Shown: positions 24,990 to 33,680 of the stretch, piece by piece
Layout of the letters: each line of letters opens with the position of its first letter
How positions within the stretch are numbered: the stretch's first letter is position 1
Assembly: GCA_002371495.1 (NCBI GenBank)
Contig: DFIX01000004.1
Coordinates: 1-52,328, forward strand
DNA: 52,328 nt
From: Eggerthellaceae bacterium UBA3686
GTDB lineage: Bacteria > Actinomycetota > Coriobacteriia > Coriobacteriales > Eggerthellaceae
Reading direction: 5' to 3'
The notes under the pieces: generated by a model
What the model saw: only the letters and a program-made list of their open reading frames with translations
Told to the model about the DNA's origin: nothing
The model's database searches: none
Program-made: the position numbers and the translations under genes

Positions 24990-25829
24990 ATGGCAAGTCA
25001 GATCATCACAACGAAATCACTCTTTGGCATGCGGGCGGTTACCCAGGCAAAGGGCAAGAAGATCGGCAAGGTTCGCCGCTTCGTTTTCCATCCGTCCGAG
25101 AAGCGGGTCATCGGATTTACGGTCAAGCGTCCCGATGCGGCGCTCATGTTCCATCGTAAGGACCTGTTCGTAGGGCTGAACGGCTTTCATGTGGAAGATG
25201 GCCAGGTGGTGGTCCACGAGGATTCGGATGCCACGGACAAAGGGGCCATCAAGGCGCTCGGAGTCGATTGGGAATCGTGCGTCATTTGGGTGGGCATGCC
25301 CGCTTTGACGCAATCGGGCGAATTGCTCGGCTATATCGATGTGGTCTCGTTCGACCGGCAGACGGGGGCCGTGCAGAGCTTCACGACCGAGAACGGCGCC
25401 GCCAGCAACGCCATCTTGGGGAAACGTTCGGTTCCCGCGCGGCTGATCAAGGGATTCAAGCGCGGCGTCGGGGCGGCAATCGCGCCTGTGGGCGAGCCCG
25501 ATGCGGCAGGCGACGAGGCAGCCGAGACAGGCGCCATACTCGTTTCCGACGAAGTGCTGGAGCTTCCTGTGGAAGGAGGCGCCGCGGCAGCTGCGGGCAA
25601 GGCGACGGCTGTCGTTGCCCATAAGGCTAAAAAGGGCGCCGCAAAGGTCAAGGTGTCCGCTTCCCAACAGGCCGAGCGGGCAAAGCCGACCGCCCAGAAG
25701 GTGGCAAAGGCAACCGGCGAGGCCGTCGAGGCGGGGTCGTTTGCCGTCGGCAAGCAGCTTGGTCGGGCAAGTGGCATGTTCTCGGCTTTCAAAGAAGAGT
25801 TTCAAAAAGCATCAAAAGGCGAGGAGTAG
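24990..25829 (+). CDS. PRC-barrel domain protein
   Basis: 279 residues. Two PRC-barrel-like repeats are seen (about 8-85, SLFGMRAVTQAKGKKIGKVRRF, and 95-150, LGYIDVVSFDRQTGAVQ). An Ala/Lys-rich, probably helical tail of about 120 residues ends in a cluster of basic and aromatic residues (RASGMFSAFKEEFQK). There is no signal peptide. AAGGAAG precedes ATG 24990; the ATG at 24972 is less well placed. It is followed closely by the VTT-domain gene. The tail resembles that of the YtxH protein in composition, so both may act at the membrane surface. Confidence 0.78.
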   Translation: MASQIITTKSLFGMRAVTQAKGKKIGKVRRFVFHPSEKRVIGFTVKRPDAALMFHRKDLFVGLNGFHVEDGQVVVHEDSDATDKGAIKALGVDWESCVIWVGMPALTQSGELLGYIDVVSFDRQTGAVQSFTTENGAASNAILGKRSVPARLIKGFKRGVGAAIAPVGEPDAAGDEAAETGAILVSDEVLELPVEGGAAAAAGKATAVVAHKAKKGAAKVKVSASQQAERAKPTAQKVAKATGEAVEAGSFAVGKQLGRASGMFSAFKEEFQKASKGEE

Positions 25830-25838
25830 TAGCGGTTC

Positions 25839-26618
25839 ATGACGCACAAGACCGTTTCCGATGCCGAAGAGAAGGAAACGCTCAAGCAGCGGATTTCCGA
25901 GAAATCGCACGAAGAGACGACGGTGCATGGCCATAAGATGGACCGTGCATCGATTTTCAAATTCGCAGGCCTGCTGGCATTCGTGGTGCTCATGGCCGTC
26001 ATCGTTGTTGTCGCGTGGCCCTACATCACCGACATCTTTACCGAAGGTGGAGTCGACCGCCTGGTCGAGCGCGTGCGCAATGCTGGGCCGTTCGGCGTGC
26101 TCATACTGCTTGGCATGCAGTTTTTGCAGGTTGTGGTCGCCTTCATTCCCGGTGAGGTCGTGCAATTGGCTGCAGGCCTCATGTACGGGCCGCTCTGGGG
26201 CGCCGTCATCGTGCTGGTCGGCTGCGTCATCTCGAGCAGCGTCATATACCAGCTCGTGCATCGTTTGGGCGCACCGTTCGTGCAGGGCATGGTCTCGACC
26301 GAGCATCTCGACAAGTTCAGGTCGTTCGAGGCATCAGGCAAGCTCGACATCGTCGTCTTCATCCTGTTCCTGATTCCCGGCCTGCCCAAAGACGTGTTCA
26401 CCTACGTGGTTCCGCTGACCGACATGCCGTTCAAGCGCTTCATCGGCCTGACGACGGTCGGCCGCATTCCCGGTGTGGTGGCCTCGACATACGTTGCGGC
26501 GGGGGTGTCTGAGGGCCAGATCGTCGGGCCGATTATCGTGGCAGCCGTCGTCGCCATCATCGCCGTGATAGCAATTGTGTTTCGCGACAAGATCATGGAC
26601 GCATTTGGAAGGGGCTAG
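25839..26618 (+). CDS. TVP38/TMEM64 (VTT domain, DedA-like) membrane protein
   Basis: 259 residues. A 35-residue charged N-terminal tail precedes a membrane helix (about 46-66) and the VTT core, with the family motifs FIPGEVVQLAAGLMYGPLWG and PGLPKDVFTYVVPLTDM, then a last helix near the C terminus. DedA-related proteins are linked to lipid carrier recycling and membrane homeostasis. It lies 9 bases after the PRC-barrel gene and 2 bases before the TM2 gene, in one operon. Confidence 0.88.
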   Translation: MTHKTVSDAEEKETLKQRISEKSHEETTVHGHKMDRASIFKFAGLLAFVVLMAVIVVVAWPYITDIFTEGGVDRLVERVRNAGPFGVLILLGMQFLQVVVAFIPGEVVQLAAGLMYGPLWGAVIVLVGCVISSSVIYQLVHRLGAPFVQGMVSTEHLDKFRSFEASGKLDIVVFILFLIPGLPKDVFTYVVPLTDMPFKRFIGLTTVGRIPGVVASTYVAAGVSEGQIVGPIIVAAVVAIIAVIAIVFRDKIMDAFGRG

Positions 26619-26620
26619 GC

Positions 26621-26902
26621 GTGGATGACTACCTACGCCTGACGCAGAAGAACAAGAGCCATGTGGTGGCAGGCCTGCTCGCCATATTCCTTGGGTTGTT
26701 CGGCGTCCACAAGTTCTACCTTGGATACAACCAGACGGGTTTCGTCATGCTGGCCGTCTCGATCATTGGCAGCCTGCTGACGTTCGGCCTGGCCGCAGCC
26801 GTCATCCAGGTCATCGCGATTATCGAGGGCGGCATCTACCTGACCAGGTCCCAATCTACTTTCGACGAAGTCTACGTCCGCCATTCCCGCGAATGGTTCT
26901 AG
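26621..26902 (+). CDS. TM2-domain membrane protein
   Basis: 93 residues. The TM2 signature is clear: KSHVVAGLLAIFLGLFGVHKFYLGYNQTG, two hydrophobic helices and a short charged tail. It starts with GTG two bases after the previous stop, with GGAAGGGG as a ribosome site. The function of TM2 proteins in bacteria is poorly known. Confidence 0.88.
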   Translation: MDDYLRLTQKNKSHVVAGLLAIFLGLFGVHKFYLGYNQTGFVMLAVSIIGSLLTFGLAAAVIQVIAIIEGGIYLTRSQSTFDEVYVRHSREWF

Positions 26903-26964
26903 GGGATGTCGGGCTGCGTTTCCGTTGCTGCATGTCAAGGTCGAGAACCTTACCAAATCCCATC

Positions 26965-27074
26965 GCGTTTCCGCAGGCGGGGCGCGCTTCGGCTTGGCTT
27001 CGGCTAAACCTATATGGAATAACAGGAACAGTGCCTGCAGAATCGCCGAAGTCACGCCCCGCCTGCGGAAACGC
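26965..27074 (+). ncRNA. Structured element A (candidate RNA or mobile palindromic unit)
   Basis: 110 bases. Terminal arms of 20 bases (26965-26984/27055-27074) pair perfectly. An inner stem CTTCGGC/GCCGAAG follows, and between them lie the conserved stretches TTGGCTTCGGCTAAACCTA and GTGCCTGCAGAATC. Element B shares these stretches, but its outer stem has a different sequence that still pairs. This favours selection on folded RNA or single-stranded DNA. No known RNA family was recognised. Confidence 0.5.
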
Positions 27075-27149
27075 TTCGTTATGCCGGCTACGAATTGACT
27101 AATTCACCCATAAAGCCATCGTTTGCGGGGCAATAAGCCGGATAACGGA

Positions 27150-27261
27150 GCGTCCTTCTCTGCGGGGGCGTGACTCCGGCGATTCTGCAGGCACAAACTT
27201 CTTAAAAACACTTAGGTTTAGCCGAAGCCAAGCCAGAGCGCGCCCCCGCAGAGAAGGACGC
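27150..27261 (-). ncRNA. Structured element B, inverted relative of element A
   Basis: 112 bases on the minus strand. Terminal arms of 21 bases (27150-27170/27241-27261) pair perfectly. The 70-base core matches element A at 53 positions, or 49 of 52 outside an 18-base variable loop. One inner pair has changed T-A to C-G between the copies. Confidence 0.5.
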
Positions 27262-27360
27262 GGTGGGACGGACGAGCTTTTCCCTTTACGACAAAGCGCT
27301 ACGTCCCAATGTCACATTGATATACAATAGGGAAGTCATATTCATCACAGAGGAGGAAAC

Positions 27361-28311
27361 ATGCCTACCATTACTCGTGACCAGGTGAAGGTTCCCGCAG
27401 ACGTCTCGCCCGAGATGCGCGAGACGTACATCGACAATTACATGAAGGCGACGCGCGAGAGCGGCCGCCTGATGCTCTTCGCCTGCGATCAGAAGATCGA
27501 GCATCTGAACAAGGACTTCTATGACGGCGGCGACGAGATCGACCTCGCCGACTGCGAGCCCGAGCATCTGTTCAAGATCGCCGATCAGGGTGTGTGCGGC
27601 GTCATGGCAGGCCAGCGTGGCCTGATTGCCCGTTACGCAGCCGATTACCCGAACATCAACTATCTGGTGAAGATGAATTCCAAGACCAACTTGGTCAAGA
27701 CCTCGCAGGAAGACCCGTATTCGCCGCTGCTACATGGCCTGGACGCCGTGCTTGCCATGCGCGATTCGGGCGTGAACATCGTCGGCCTGGGCTACACCAT
27801 CTACCTGGGCAGCGAGTACGAAGCCACCATGATGGCCGAGGCGGGCGAGCTCATCGCCGAGGCCCATGCCGAGGGCCTGCTTGTCGTGCTGTGGATCTAT
27901 CCGCGCGGCAAGGCCGTCACCGCCGAGAAAGACCCCGACCTGATCGCGGGCGCTGCGGGCGTGGCGCTGTGCCTGGGTGCAGACTTCGTGAAGGTCAACC
28001 CGCCCAAGCCGATGGGCGAAGACACCCGCACCCCGGCCGAGGCCCTTGCCATCGCCACCAAGGCATCGGGCCGTACCGGTCTGGTCTGCGCCGGCGGCTC
28101 GACGGTCGACGCCGAGACCTTCCTGACGCAGCTCTACGACCAGATTCACGTGGGCGGCGCCGTGGGCAACGCCACCGGCCGCAACATCCATCAGCGTTCG
28201 CTCGACGAGGCCGTGCGCCTGACCAAGGCAATCAGCTCCATCACGCTGGCCGACTACGAAGTCGCCGACGCGCTGGCCGTGTTCAACGGGCAGAAAGACT
28301 TTGCCCTGTAA
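27361..28311 (+). CDS. Class I fructose-bisphosphate aldolase (DhnA/FbaB family)
   Basis: 316 residues, a Schiff-base TIM barrel cleaving fructose 1,6-bisphosphate in glycolysis. FACDQKIEHLN opens the barrel, the Schiff-base Lys is in DFVKVNPPKP, and the phosphate site is CAGGSTVDAETFL and GAVGNATGRN. AGAGGAGGAAAC precedes the ATG. It stands alone between the paired elements and a strong terminator. A related aldolase of the same family acting on another sugar phosphate cannot be excluded. Confidence 0.85.
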   Translation: MPTITRDQVKVPADVSPEMRETYIDNYMKATRESGRLMLFACDQKIEHLNKDFYDGGDEIDLADCEPEHLFKIADQGVCGVMAGQRGLIARYAADYPNINYLVKMNSKTNLVKTSQEDPYSPLLHGLDAVLAMRDSGVNIVGLGYTIYLGSEYEATMMAEAGELIAEAHAEGLLVVLWIYPRGKAVTAEKDPDLIAGAAGVALCLGADFVKVNPPKPMGEDTRTPAEALAIATKASGRTGLVCAGGSTVDAETFLTQLYDQIHVGGAVGNATGRNIHQRSLDEAVRLTKAISSITLADYEVADALAVFNGQKDFAL

Positions 28312-28336
28312 GCGGAGCTTTCCGCAAAGCGCGAAA

Positions 28337-28376
28337 CGAGCCGGGGTGCAAATTAAAGCGCCCCGGCTCGTTTTTT
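28337..28376 (+). terminator. Rho-independent terminator after the aldolase gene
   Basis: CGAGCCGGGG pairs with CCCCGGCTCG and is followed by TTTTTT. Confidence 0.95.
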
Positions 28377-28420
28377 ACGAGCCCTTTACCATTTGGGCCT
28401 GCTGCGGGGTTTAGCGGGTC

Positions 28421-29512
28421 TTATCTGATGAAAACCATGCCGGCGGGGCCATCCATGACCTGCCCGACGCGCGTGGGCTTCCGACCGGTCAGGTGCTCGA
28501 AGCGCGCCGCGTAGTCGTCTGCCTGTTCGGGCGCAAGGGCGACGAGCAAGCCTCCTGACGTCTGCGGATCGCAGAGCACGCCCATGCGGTTGTCGTACTC
28601 CTCGTCAGAGAGGGTTCCCTGGCGCACGAAATCGCGCGCCCAGTTGATGATGCCGAACGAGCGGCCCGGTCGACAGTATTCGCACGAGTACTTCCAAACG
28701 CGGTCGTACAGCGGAATCGCCTCCCAGTCGAGTGCGCCGGCAAGGCCGCTGGCCTCGAGCATCTCGTGCAGATGTCCCGCCAACCCGAAACCGGTGACGT
28801 CGGTCGCGGCGTGCACGTCGAGCCCCGCGAAGGCCTCGGCCGCGGCTTTGTTCAGCTCCATCATGCCCTCTATGACTTCGCGCATTGTCTCGTCGGTCTC
28901 GAACCCCGCCCTAAAGGCCGAGGCTAGGATACCCGTGCCGATTTTCTTGGTGTAGAACAGCACGTCTCCGTCGCGTGCGCCCGCGTTTCTGACGATGTGG
29001 TCGGGGTGTACTGTGCCGAAAACCGAAAGCCCGTATTTCGGCTCATCATCATCGATGGAATGCCCGCCTACGACGAAAGCGCCCGCCTCGCGGACCTTGT
29101 CGGCGCCTCCGCGCATGACTTCCGCGACGACCTCGGTGCCCAGCGAACAGGGGAAAGCCAGGATGTTCAAGGCAGTGAGGGGCTTGGCCCCCATGGCGAA
29201 CACGTCCGAGAGCGCGTTTGCGGCAGCTATCGCCCCAAATTCGTACGGGTCGTCGACGACCGGCGTGAAGAAGTCGAGCGTCAGTACGGCGGCCGTCTGG
29301 TCGTCGATTTTGTACACGGCTGCATCGTCGGAAGTCTCGAATCCCAGCATCAATTCGGGGTCGGCGGCAGGCGCGATTTGTTTCAATATGGCTTGGAGGT
29401 CACCCGGACTCCACTTGGCAGCTCAACCGCCCTTTTCGGTCAAGTGCGTAAGCCGAATCCGCTCGTTCTCGGAGCTTATGGGCCTGCGGACCTCGCATGA
29501 CGTGTCGCCCAT
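28421..29512 (-). CDS. selD: Selenide, water dikinase containing selenocysteine
   Basis: 363 residues when the in-frame TGA at 29425-29423 is read as selenocysteine (Sec30). The segment reads KGG-Sec-AAKWSPGDLQ, matching the catalytic Cys17 and Lys20 spacing of E. coli SelD (Sec30, Lys33). A perfect AGGAGGTGA ribosome site sits before ATG 29512. After the TGA, GGAG/CTCC can form a hairpin whose loop contains GGGTGA, as expected for a bacterial SECIS. The rest is canonical (SDDAAVYKI, ALSDVFAMGAKPLTALN, VTGFGLAGH, DPQTSGGLL). It makes selenophosphate for tRNA-Sec. Ordinary gene calling would start it late, at a TTG (29386). Confidence 0.93.
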
Positions 29513-29587
29513 GAGTCACCTCCTTTCTGTGATGTCTGCTTCGTTTGAAGTGTAGCAAAAGCCCCGCCGAGCCGCGTGCAACCTGCG

Positions 29588-30334
29588 CTACAAGTTGCCT
29601 TGCAAGAAATCTTTGGAAATACCGAACGTCTCGCGGAGCAGATTGTTGGGCAGGTACCAAGGCGCGGAGTATGCGGAAATGCCGCAAACATGCTGGTAGC
29701 CTTGCTTTCGGGCGAGCGCCAAGCTGCGGAACACGTGGAAGTTGTTCGTGATGATGCCGACGCGGTCGGTTGCCGGGTCAAGCAGGCTTTTGCAGTTGCA
29801 GATGTTCTCGATGGTGTTAGACGAATCTGGCTCCGTCTGCACGCGGGCCGGGTCGATGCCGTTCTCGACCAGGTAGTCGCGCATGGCTTCAGCTTCGCTT
29901 GTCGGCTCGTTCGGTCCCTGACCCCCCGAGACGATGCAGCGCGTGCGCGGGTTGGCGTTTAGGTATTCGATGGCGCGGTCAAGGCGAAACCTTAAAGTCG
30001 TGCTCGGCCCGTTATCGCGCACTAGCGCACCAAGGACAATCACGTAATCCAGGTCGTCGTCGCCCTGCGCCCCAAAACAGCTCAGGGCCAGACCTTGAGT
30101 CACGGCGCAGACAGCTACGGCCACGGCTGCGATGCCCAGCACCAGGCGTCTGAGCGCCAAAGGCGATGCGCTCCACCAGCCTGCGTGTACCGCCCATGCG
30201 CCGCCAAGCAGCACGGCGCCGAGGGCAAACCATACGGAAAAGAAGCCCGTGCCCGACCAGACGAGCATGACCGAAAGGCCATACGCCAGGCAGGCGAGCC
30301 CTGCGATTGTCAGTGCGATAACCATAGCCTGCAT
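29588..30334 (-). CDS. YdcF/SanA-like (DUF218) membrane protein
   Basis: 248 residues. Two or three N-terminal hydrophobic helices (to about residue 80) precede a DUF218 domain with DYVIVLGA, SGGQGPNEPTSEAEAM and ITNNFHVFRSLALA, the family's conserved blocks. Relatives (ElyC, SanA) act in envelope or lipid-carrier metabolism. The likely start is 30334 or 30325; neither has a clear ribosome site, and the longer upstream frame is Ser/Arg/Pro-rich and not protein-like. It is divergent from the FAD gene at 30438. Confidence 0.82.
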   Translation of the reverse strand: MQAMVIALTIAGLACLAYGLSVMLVWSGTGFFSVWFALGAVLLGGAWAVHAGWWSASPLALRRLVLGIAAVAVAVCAVTQGLALSCFGAQGDDDLDYVIVLGALVRDNGPSTTLRFRLDRAIEYLNANPRTRCIVSGGQGPNEPTSEAEAMRDYLVENGIDPARVQTEPDSSNTIENICNCKSLLDPATDRVGIITNNFHVFRSLALARKQGYQHVCGISAYSAPWYLPNNLLRETFGISKDFLQGNL

Positions 30335-30425
30335 TGTAAAGGAGCAAAGGGGCCATCTGCTTGAATGGGGTTGGGAATTAGACCCGAAAGCAGCTATTGG
30401 GTTCGAACGGGCCCTTTTCGGAACG

Positions 30426-30431
30426 TATAAT
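30426..30431 (+). promoter_or_regulatory. -10 box placed for a leaderless transcript
   Basis: TATAAT ends 6 bases before the ATG at 30438 and there is no ribosome site between them, so transcription would begin at or next to the start codon. Confidence 0.6.
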
Positions 30432-30437
30432 GGCCCT

Positions 30438-31751
30438 ATGGAAAACAATGCGAAAACTCTGGCAATAGTGGGCGGTGGCGCGTCGGGCCTCGCGGCGGCG
30501 ATTGCGGCTGCCGAGCAGGCGCGCGATGCGGGGATGCCCCTGAACGTCGTCGTGTACGAGCGCGACGACCGCGTGGGCCGCTCGATCCTGGCCACGGGTA
30601 ACGGCCGCTGCAATTTCTCGAACCTCGACCTGCGGTGGGGCGAATACCGCAACGCTGAGTTCGTGAGGAGAGTGCTCGAGCGCCTCGATTACAGGACCGA
30701 GGGCGACGAGGAATTCGGGCCCGAGGCAGGCAACCGCAGCGTCATCAACTTCTTCGAGAGCTTCGGCCTGGAATGGCGTGCCGAGGCCGATGGGCGTTTG
30801 TACCCGATGGCCAACAAGGCGAGCGTCGTGCTCGACGTGCTGCGCGCAGCAGCGGCGCACTTGGGCGTGAGCGAGGTGTGCGAGCGCGAGGTCGCAGCGA
30901 TCGACCCGCCGCACGGCCCAGGCAAGCGCTTTACATTGCGCATGCGCGATGGCGTGCTCGAACGTGCCGATGCCGTAATCGTGGCCTGCGGCGGGCGTGG
31001 TTTGGAAAAAATCGATGTCGCGGGGCTGCCCAAAAGTGAACTGCAGCCGGTCCTCGGTCCGTTGCGCGTGGCCGATAGGGACCGCGCGTTCACGCGCGAG
31101 CTCGACAATATTCGAGTGCGCTGCGACGTGTTGCTCTTCCGCGACAACGGCGATGAGCTTTCCCTCGTCGCGTCGCAGAAAGGCGAGCTGATGTTTCGTA
31201 AGTACGGCGTTTCGGGCATCTGCGTGTTCGACTTGTCGCGCTACGCCCAGCCGGGCGACCTCCTCAGCATCAGCTTTTTGCAGACGTCCGACCGCGAACG
31301 GGCGCACGACTACATGCAGTCGCGTCGAAGCGAGCTCGCAAAACGCTACGGCCAAGGTCTGTCGTGCGGCGATATGCTGCGAGGGCTCGTGTTGCCACGC
31401 GTTGCCGAAGCCCTGCTGAAAGCCGAAGGGCTTCGCGAGGACGCGGCTTGCACCCGCAAGGTATGCAACCGATTGACCGATATGCTCGTCGACTGCACTC
31501 TGGAAGTCGCGGGCATTGGCGACCCCGATATCTGCCAAGTGCGGCGCGGCGGTTTGTCTGTCGACAACTTCGACTCGGCGACCATGGAGTCGCTCGATGT
31601 GCCCGGGTTGTATGCTGCGGGGGAGGCCCTTGACGTCGACGGCCCCTGTGGTGGCTACAACCTGCATTGGGCCTGGTCGAGCGGCATCATTGCCGGCCGG
31701 TCGTCAGTTGATTTCGTGCAAGCCGCAAAGCCGCATGTGAACGGAGATTAG
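30438..31751 (+). CDS. HI0933/BaiN-type FAD-dependent oxidoreductase
   Basis: 437 residues. The FAD Rossmann motif IVGGGASGLAAA is at the N terminus. GRSILATGNGRCNFSN is the family hallmark, and the C-terminal FAD contact is GEALDVDGPCGGYNLHWAWSSG. The family includes BaiN, reported to reduce bile-acid intermediates, but most members have no known substrate. The mRNA appears leaderless. The next gene starts on the base after its stop codon, so these two and tsaC form one unit. Confidence 0.88.
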   Translation: MENNAKTLAIVGGGASGLAAAIAAAEQARDAGMPLNVVVYERDDRVGRSILATGNGRCNFSNLDLRWGEYRNAEFVRRVLERLDYRTEGDEEFGPEAGNRSVINFFESFGLEWRAEADGRLYPMANKASVVLDVLRAAAAHLGVSEVCEREVAAIDPPHGPGKRFTLRMRDGVLERADAVIVACGGRGLEKIDVAGLPKSELQPVLGPLRVADRDRAFTRELDNIRVRCDVLLFRDNGDELSLVASQKGELMFRKYGVSGICVFDLSRYAQPGDLLSISFLQTSDRERAHDYMQSRRSELAKRYGQGLSCGDMLRGLVLPRVAEALLKAEGLREDAACTRKVCNRLTDMLVDCTLEVAGIGDPDICQVRRGGLSVDNFDSATMESLDVPGLYAAGEALDVDGPCGGYNLHWAWSSGIIAGRSSVDFVQAAKPHVNGD

Positions 31752-33680
31752 ATGATTGAGGTTTCGAACGTGCGCCTACCCTTGGAGGCCGGCCTGCCCA
31801 ATGGGCAGCGCGCGGTGCGCGGGGCGATTGCGAACGTCCTTGGTGTGAAAGCGGCCGAGCTCGGCGAGGTCAAACTGCTGAAACGCAGCGTCGATGCGCG
31901 CAAGAAGAACGACATTGGGTTCGTCGCGACGTTTGCCGTGGAGCTCGCGGATGCAGAGCGCGAGCGTGCAATACTTGAGGGGACGGTTTCCGTTTCGAAG
32001 AAAGTGAACGTAAAGCCGCACGTGCCGTACGAGCCATTGCAAGTGAAAGCGTCAGCCTTGCCCGAAGGCGCCCCGAGGCCGATTGTCGTCGGGACGGGCC
32101 CTGCGGGTCTGTTTGCGGCGCTGTACTTGGCGCGCGCTGGGCTGAGGCCCCTTGTGCTCGAGCGCGGTGGCGATGTCGACGAGCGCACGGCCGCAGTGCA
32201 GGCTTTCAACGATGGCGCCAACTTGGATTTGGCGACCAACGTGCAGTTCGGCGAGGGCGGAGCGGGCACGTTCTCGGATGGCAAGCTGACCACGGGCACG
32301 AAAAGCCCTCTTGCGCGCCATGTGCTGCACTGGTTCGTCGATGCTGGCGCGCCCGATGAAATACTCTGGCAGGCAAAGCCCCATATCGGGACCGACAACC
32401 TTGTGAACATAGTGCGCACCATGCGCTCGCAGATCGTCGAGGCGGGCGGCGATGTCATTTTTCACGCGAAGCTCGACGGCGTGGTCTTCGACGAAGCCGG
32501 GCTGCTTGCGGAAGTGGACGCGAGATGCGCAAACAACGAGGCCGCAGAGGCGCTTTCCGAAGCGGCGGGTAACCGGGCTTCGTATGCTGCAACTGGGGGG
32601 CCTTCCGAGAAAGCACGCGCTTCCGAGGGCGGTGCGGAAACCTGCAAATCCAAAGATGCGCCCGTGACGGTGCGCATTCCCTGCGCGTCGCTGATTTTAG
32701 CCTGTGGGCATTCTGCGCGCGATACCTTCCGTATGCTGCAGCGAGCCGGGCTCGTCATGGAGCCCAAGGCGTTTTCGGTCGGCGTGCGCATCGAGCACCT
32801 GCAGGCCGACATCGATCGCGCCCAATACGGCAAAGCGGCGGGACATCCTGCGCTCGGCGCGGCAGATTACAAGATGGTCGCCCACTTGCCCAGCGGGCGC
32901 AGCGTGTACACGTTCTGCATGTGCCCCGGTGGCGAAGTCGTCGCTGCTGCAAGCGAGGAATACGGCGTAGTCGTGAACGGCATGAGCCGCTTCGCGCGCG
33001 ATGCCGTGAATTCCAATGCGGCGCTGCTCGTAGGTGTGGTGCCGGATGATTTCAAGAGCAAGGATCCGCTAGCGGGCACGGTTTTCCAGCGGCGCATCGA
33101 GCAGGCCGCGTTCGGCGAAGCCCACGAGCTGGGCGGCGAAGCCTGGCAGGCGCCAGCGCAGACGGTTGGTGATTTCCTGGCCGACAAGGCAGGCAACCCC
33201 TCTGCGAAGGTCCGACCGAGCTATGCCCGCGGCGTGGTCTGGTGCGACCTGCGCGAGATCCTGCCCGAATTCGTGACTGATTCGATTGCCGAGGCGCTGC
33301 CCGTGCTCGACCGCAAGCTTCATGGCTTTGCCGACCCTGGCGCCGTCATGACCGGGGTCGAAACCCGCAGCTCGAGCCCTGTGCGCATCGTGCGCGATGA
33401 CGAAACGCTGCAGGCATGGCGCCAGAAGCCCGGCAAGCGCGTGCGGGCGCGCGATGTCGCGCGCGGCCACGGCGATCCCGCTGCCCTTGCCGCCTTGAAG
33501 GCCCCCTGCCGTATTTACCCCGCAGGCGAGGGGCCCGGCTATGCGGGCGGGATTATGAGCGCAGCCGTGGACGGTCTGCGCGTGGCGCAGCGCGTGGCAG
33601 CTGATTTGAGCTGGACTGCCGCGGTCGCCGACGCCCCCGACGGGGGCGGATGCCCTCCGGCCGACGGGGGCCGTGCATGA
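31752..33680 (+). CDS. FAD-dependent dehydrogenase-like protein (COG2509 type)
   Basis: 642 residues, longer than the common 530-560. A roughly 95-residue N-terminal alpha/beta domain (VKLLKRSVDARKKNDIGF) precedes a Rossmann FAD site VVGTGPAGLFAALYLARAG and the family blocks FGEGGAGTFSDGKLTTG and GHSARDTFRML. GPGYAGGIMSAAVDG closes the fold. Part of the extra length is an Ala/Glu-rich insertion (about 255-305) and a Gly/Pro-rich tail. Its ATG directly follows the previous stop, and its TGA overlaps the next ATG. Function is not established for the family. Confidence 0.83.
   Translation: MIEVSNVRLPLEAGLPNGQRAVRGAIANVLGVKAAELGEVKLLKRSVDARKKNDIGFVATFAVELADAERERAILEGTVSVSKKVNVKPHVPYEPLQVKASALPEGAPRPIVVGTGPAGLFAALYLARAGLRPLVLERGGDVDERTAAVQAFNDGANLDLATNVQFGEGGAGTFSDGKLTTGTKSPLARHVLHWFVDAGAPDEILWQAKPHIGTDNLVNIVRTMRSQIVEAGGDVIFHAKLDGVVFDEAGLLAEVDARCANNEAAEALSEAAGNRASYAATGGPSEKARASEGGAETCKSKDAPVTVRIPCASLILACGHSARDTFRMLQRAGLVMEPKAFSVGVRIEHLQADIDRAQYGKAAGHPALGAADYKMVAHLPSGRSVYTFCMCPGGEVVAAASEEYGVVVNGMSRFARDAVNSNAALLVGVVPDDFKSKDPLAGTVFQRRIEQAAFGEAHELGGEAWQAPAQTVGDFLADKAGNPSAKVRPSYARGVVWCDLREILPEFVTDSIAEALPVLDRKLHGFADPGAVMTGVETRSSSPVRIVRDDETLQAWRQKPGKRVRARDVARGHGDPAALAALKAPCRIYPAGEGPGYAGGIMSAAVDGLRVAQRVAADLSWTAAVADAPDGGGCPPADGGRA

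Larger units (their letters stand above)
26903..27360. other. Intergenic region with two inverted structured elements
   Basis: This 458-base spacer has no coding sequence. It is mostly made of two related, oppositely oriented units (26965-27074 and 27150-27261), plus about 100 bases leading to the aldolase gene with its ribosome site. Confidence 0.85.
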
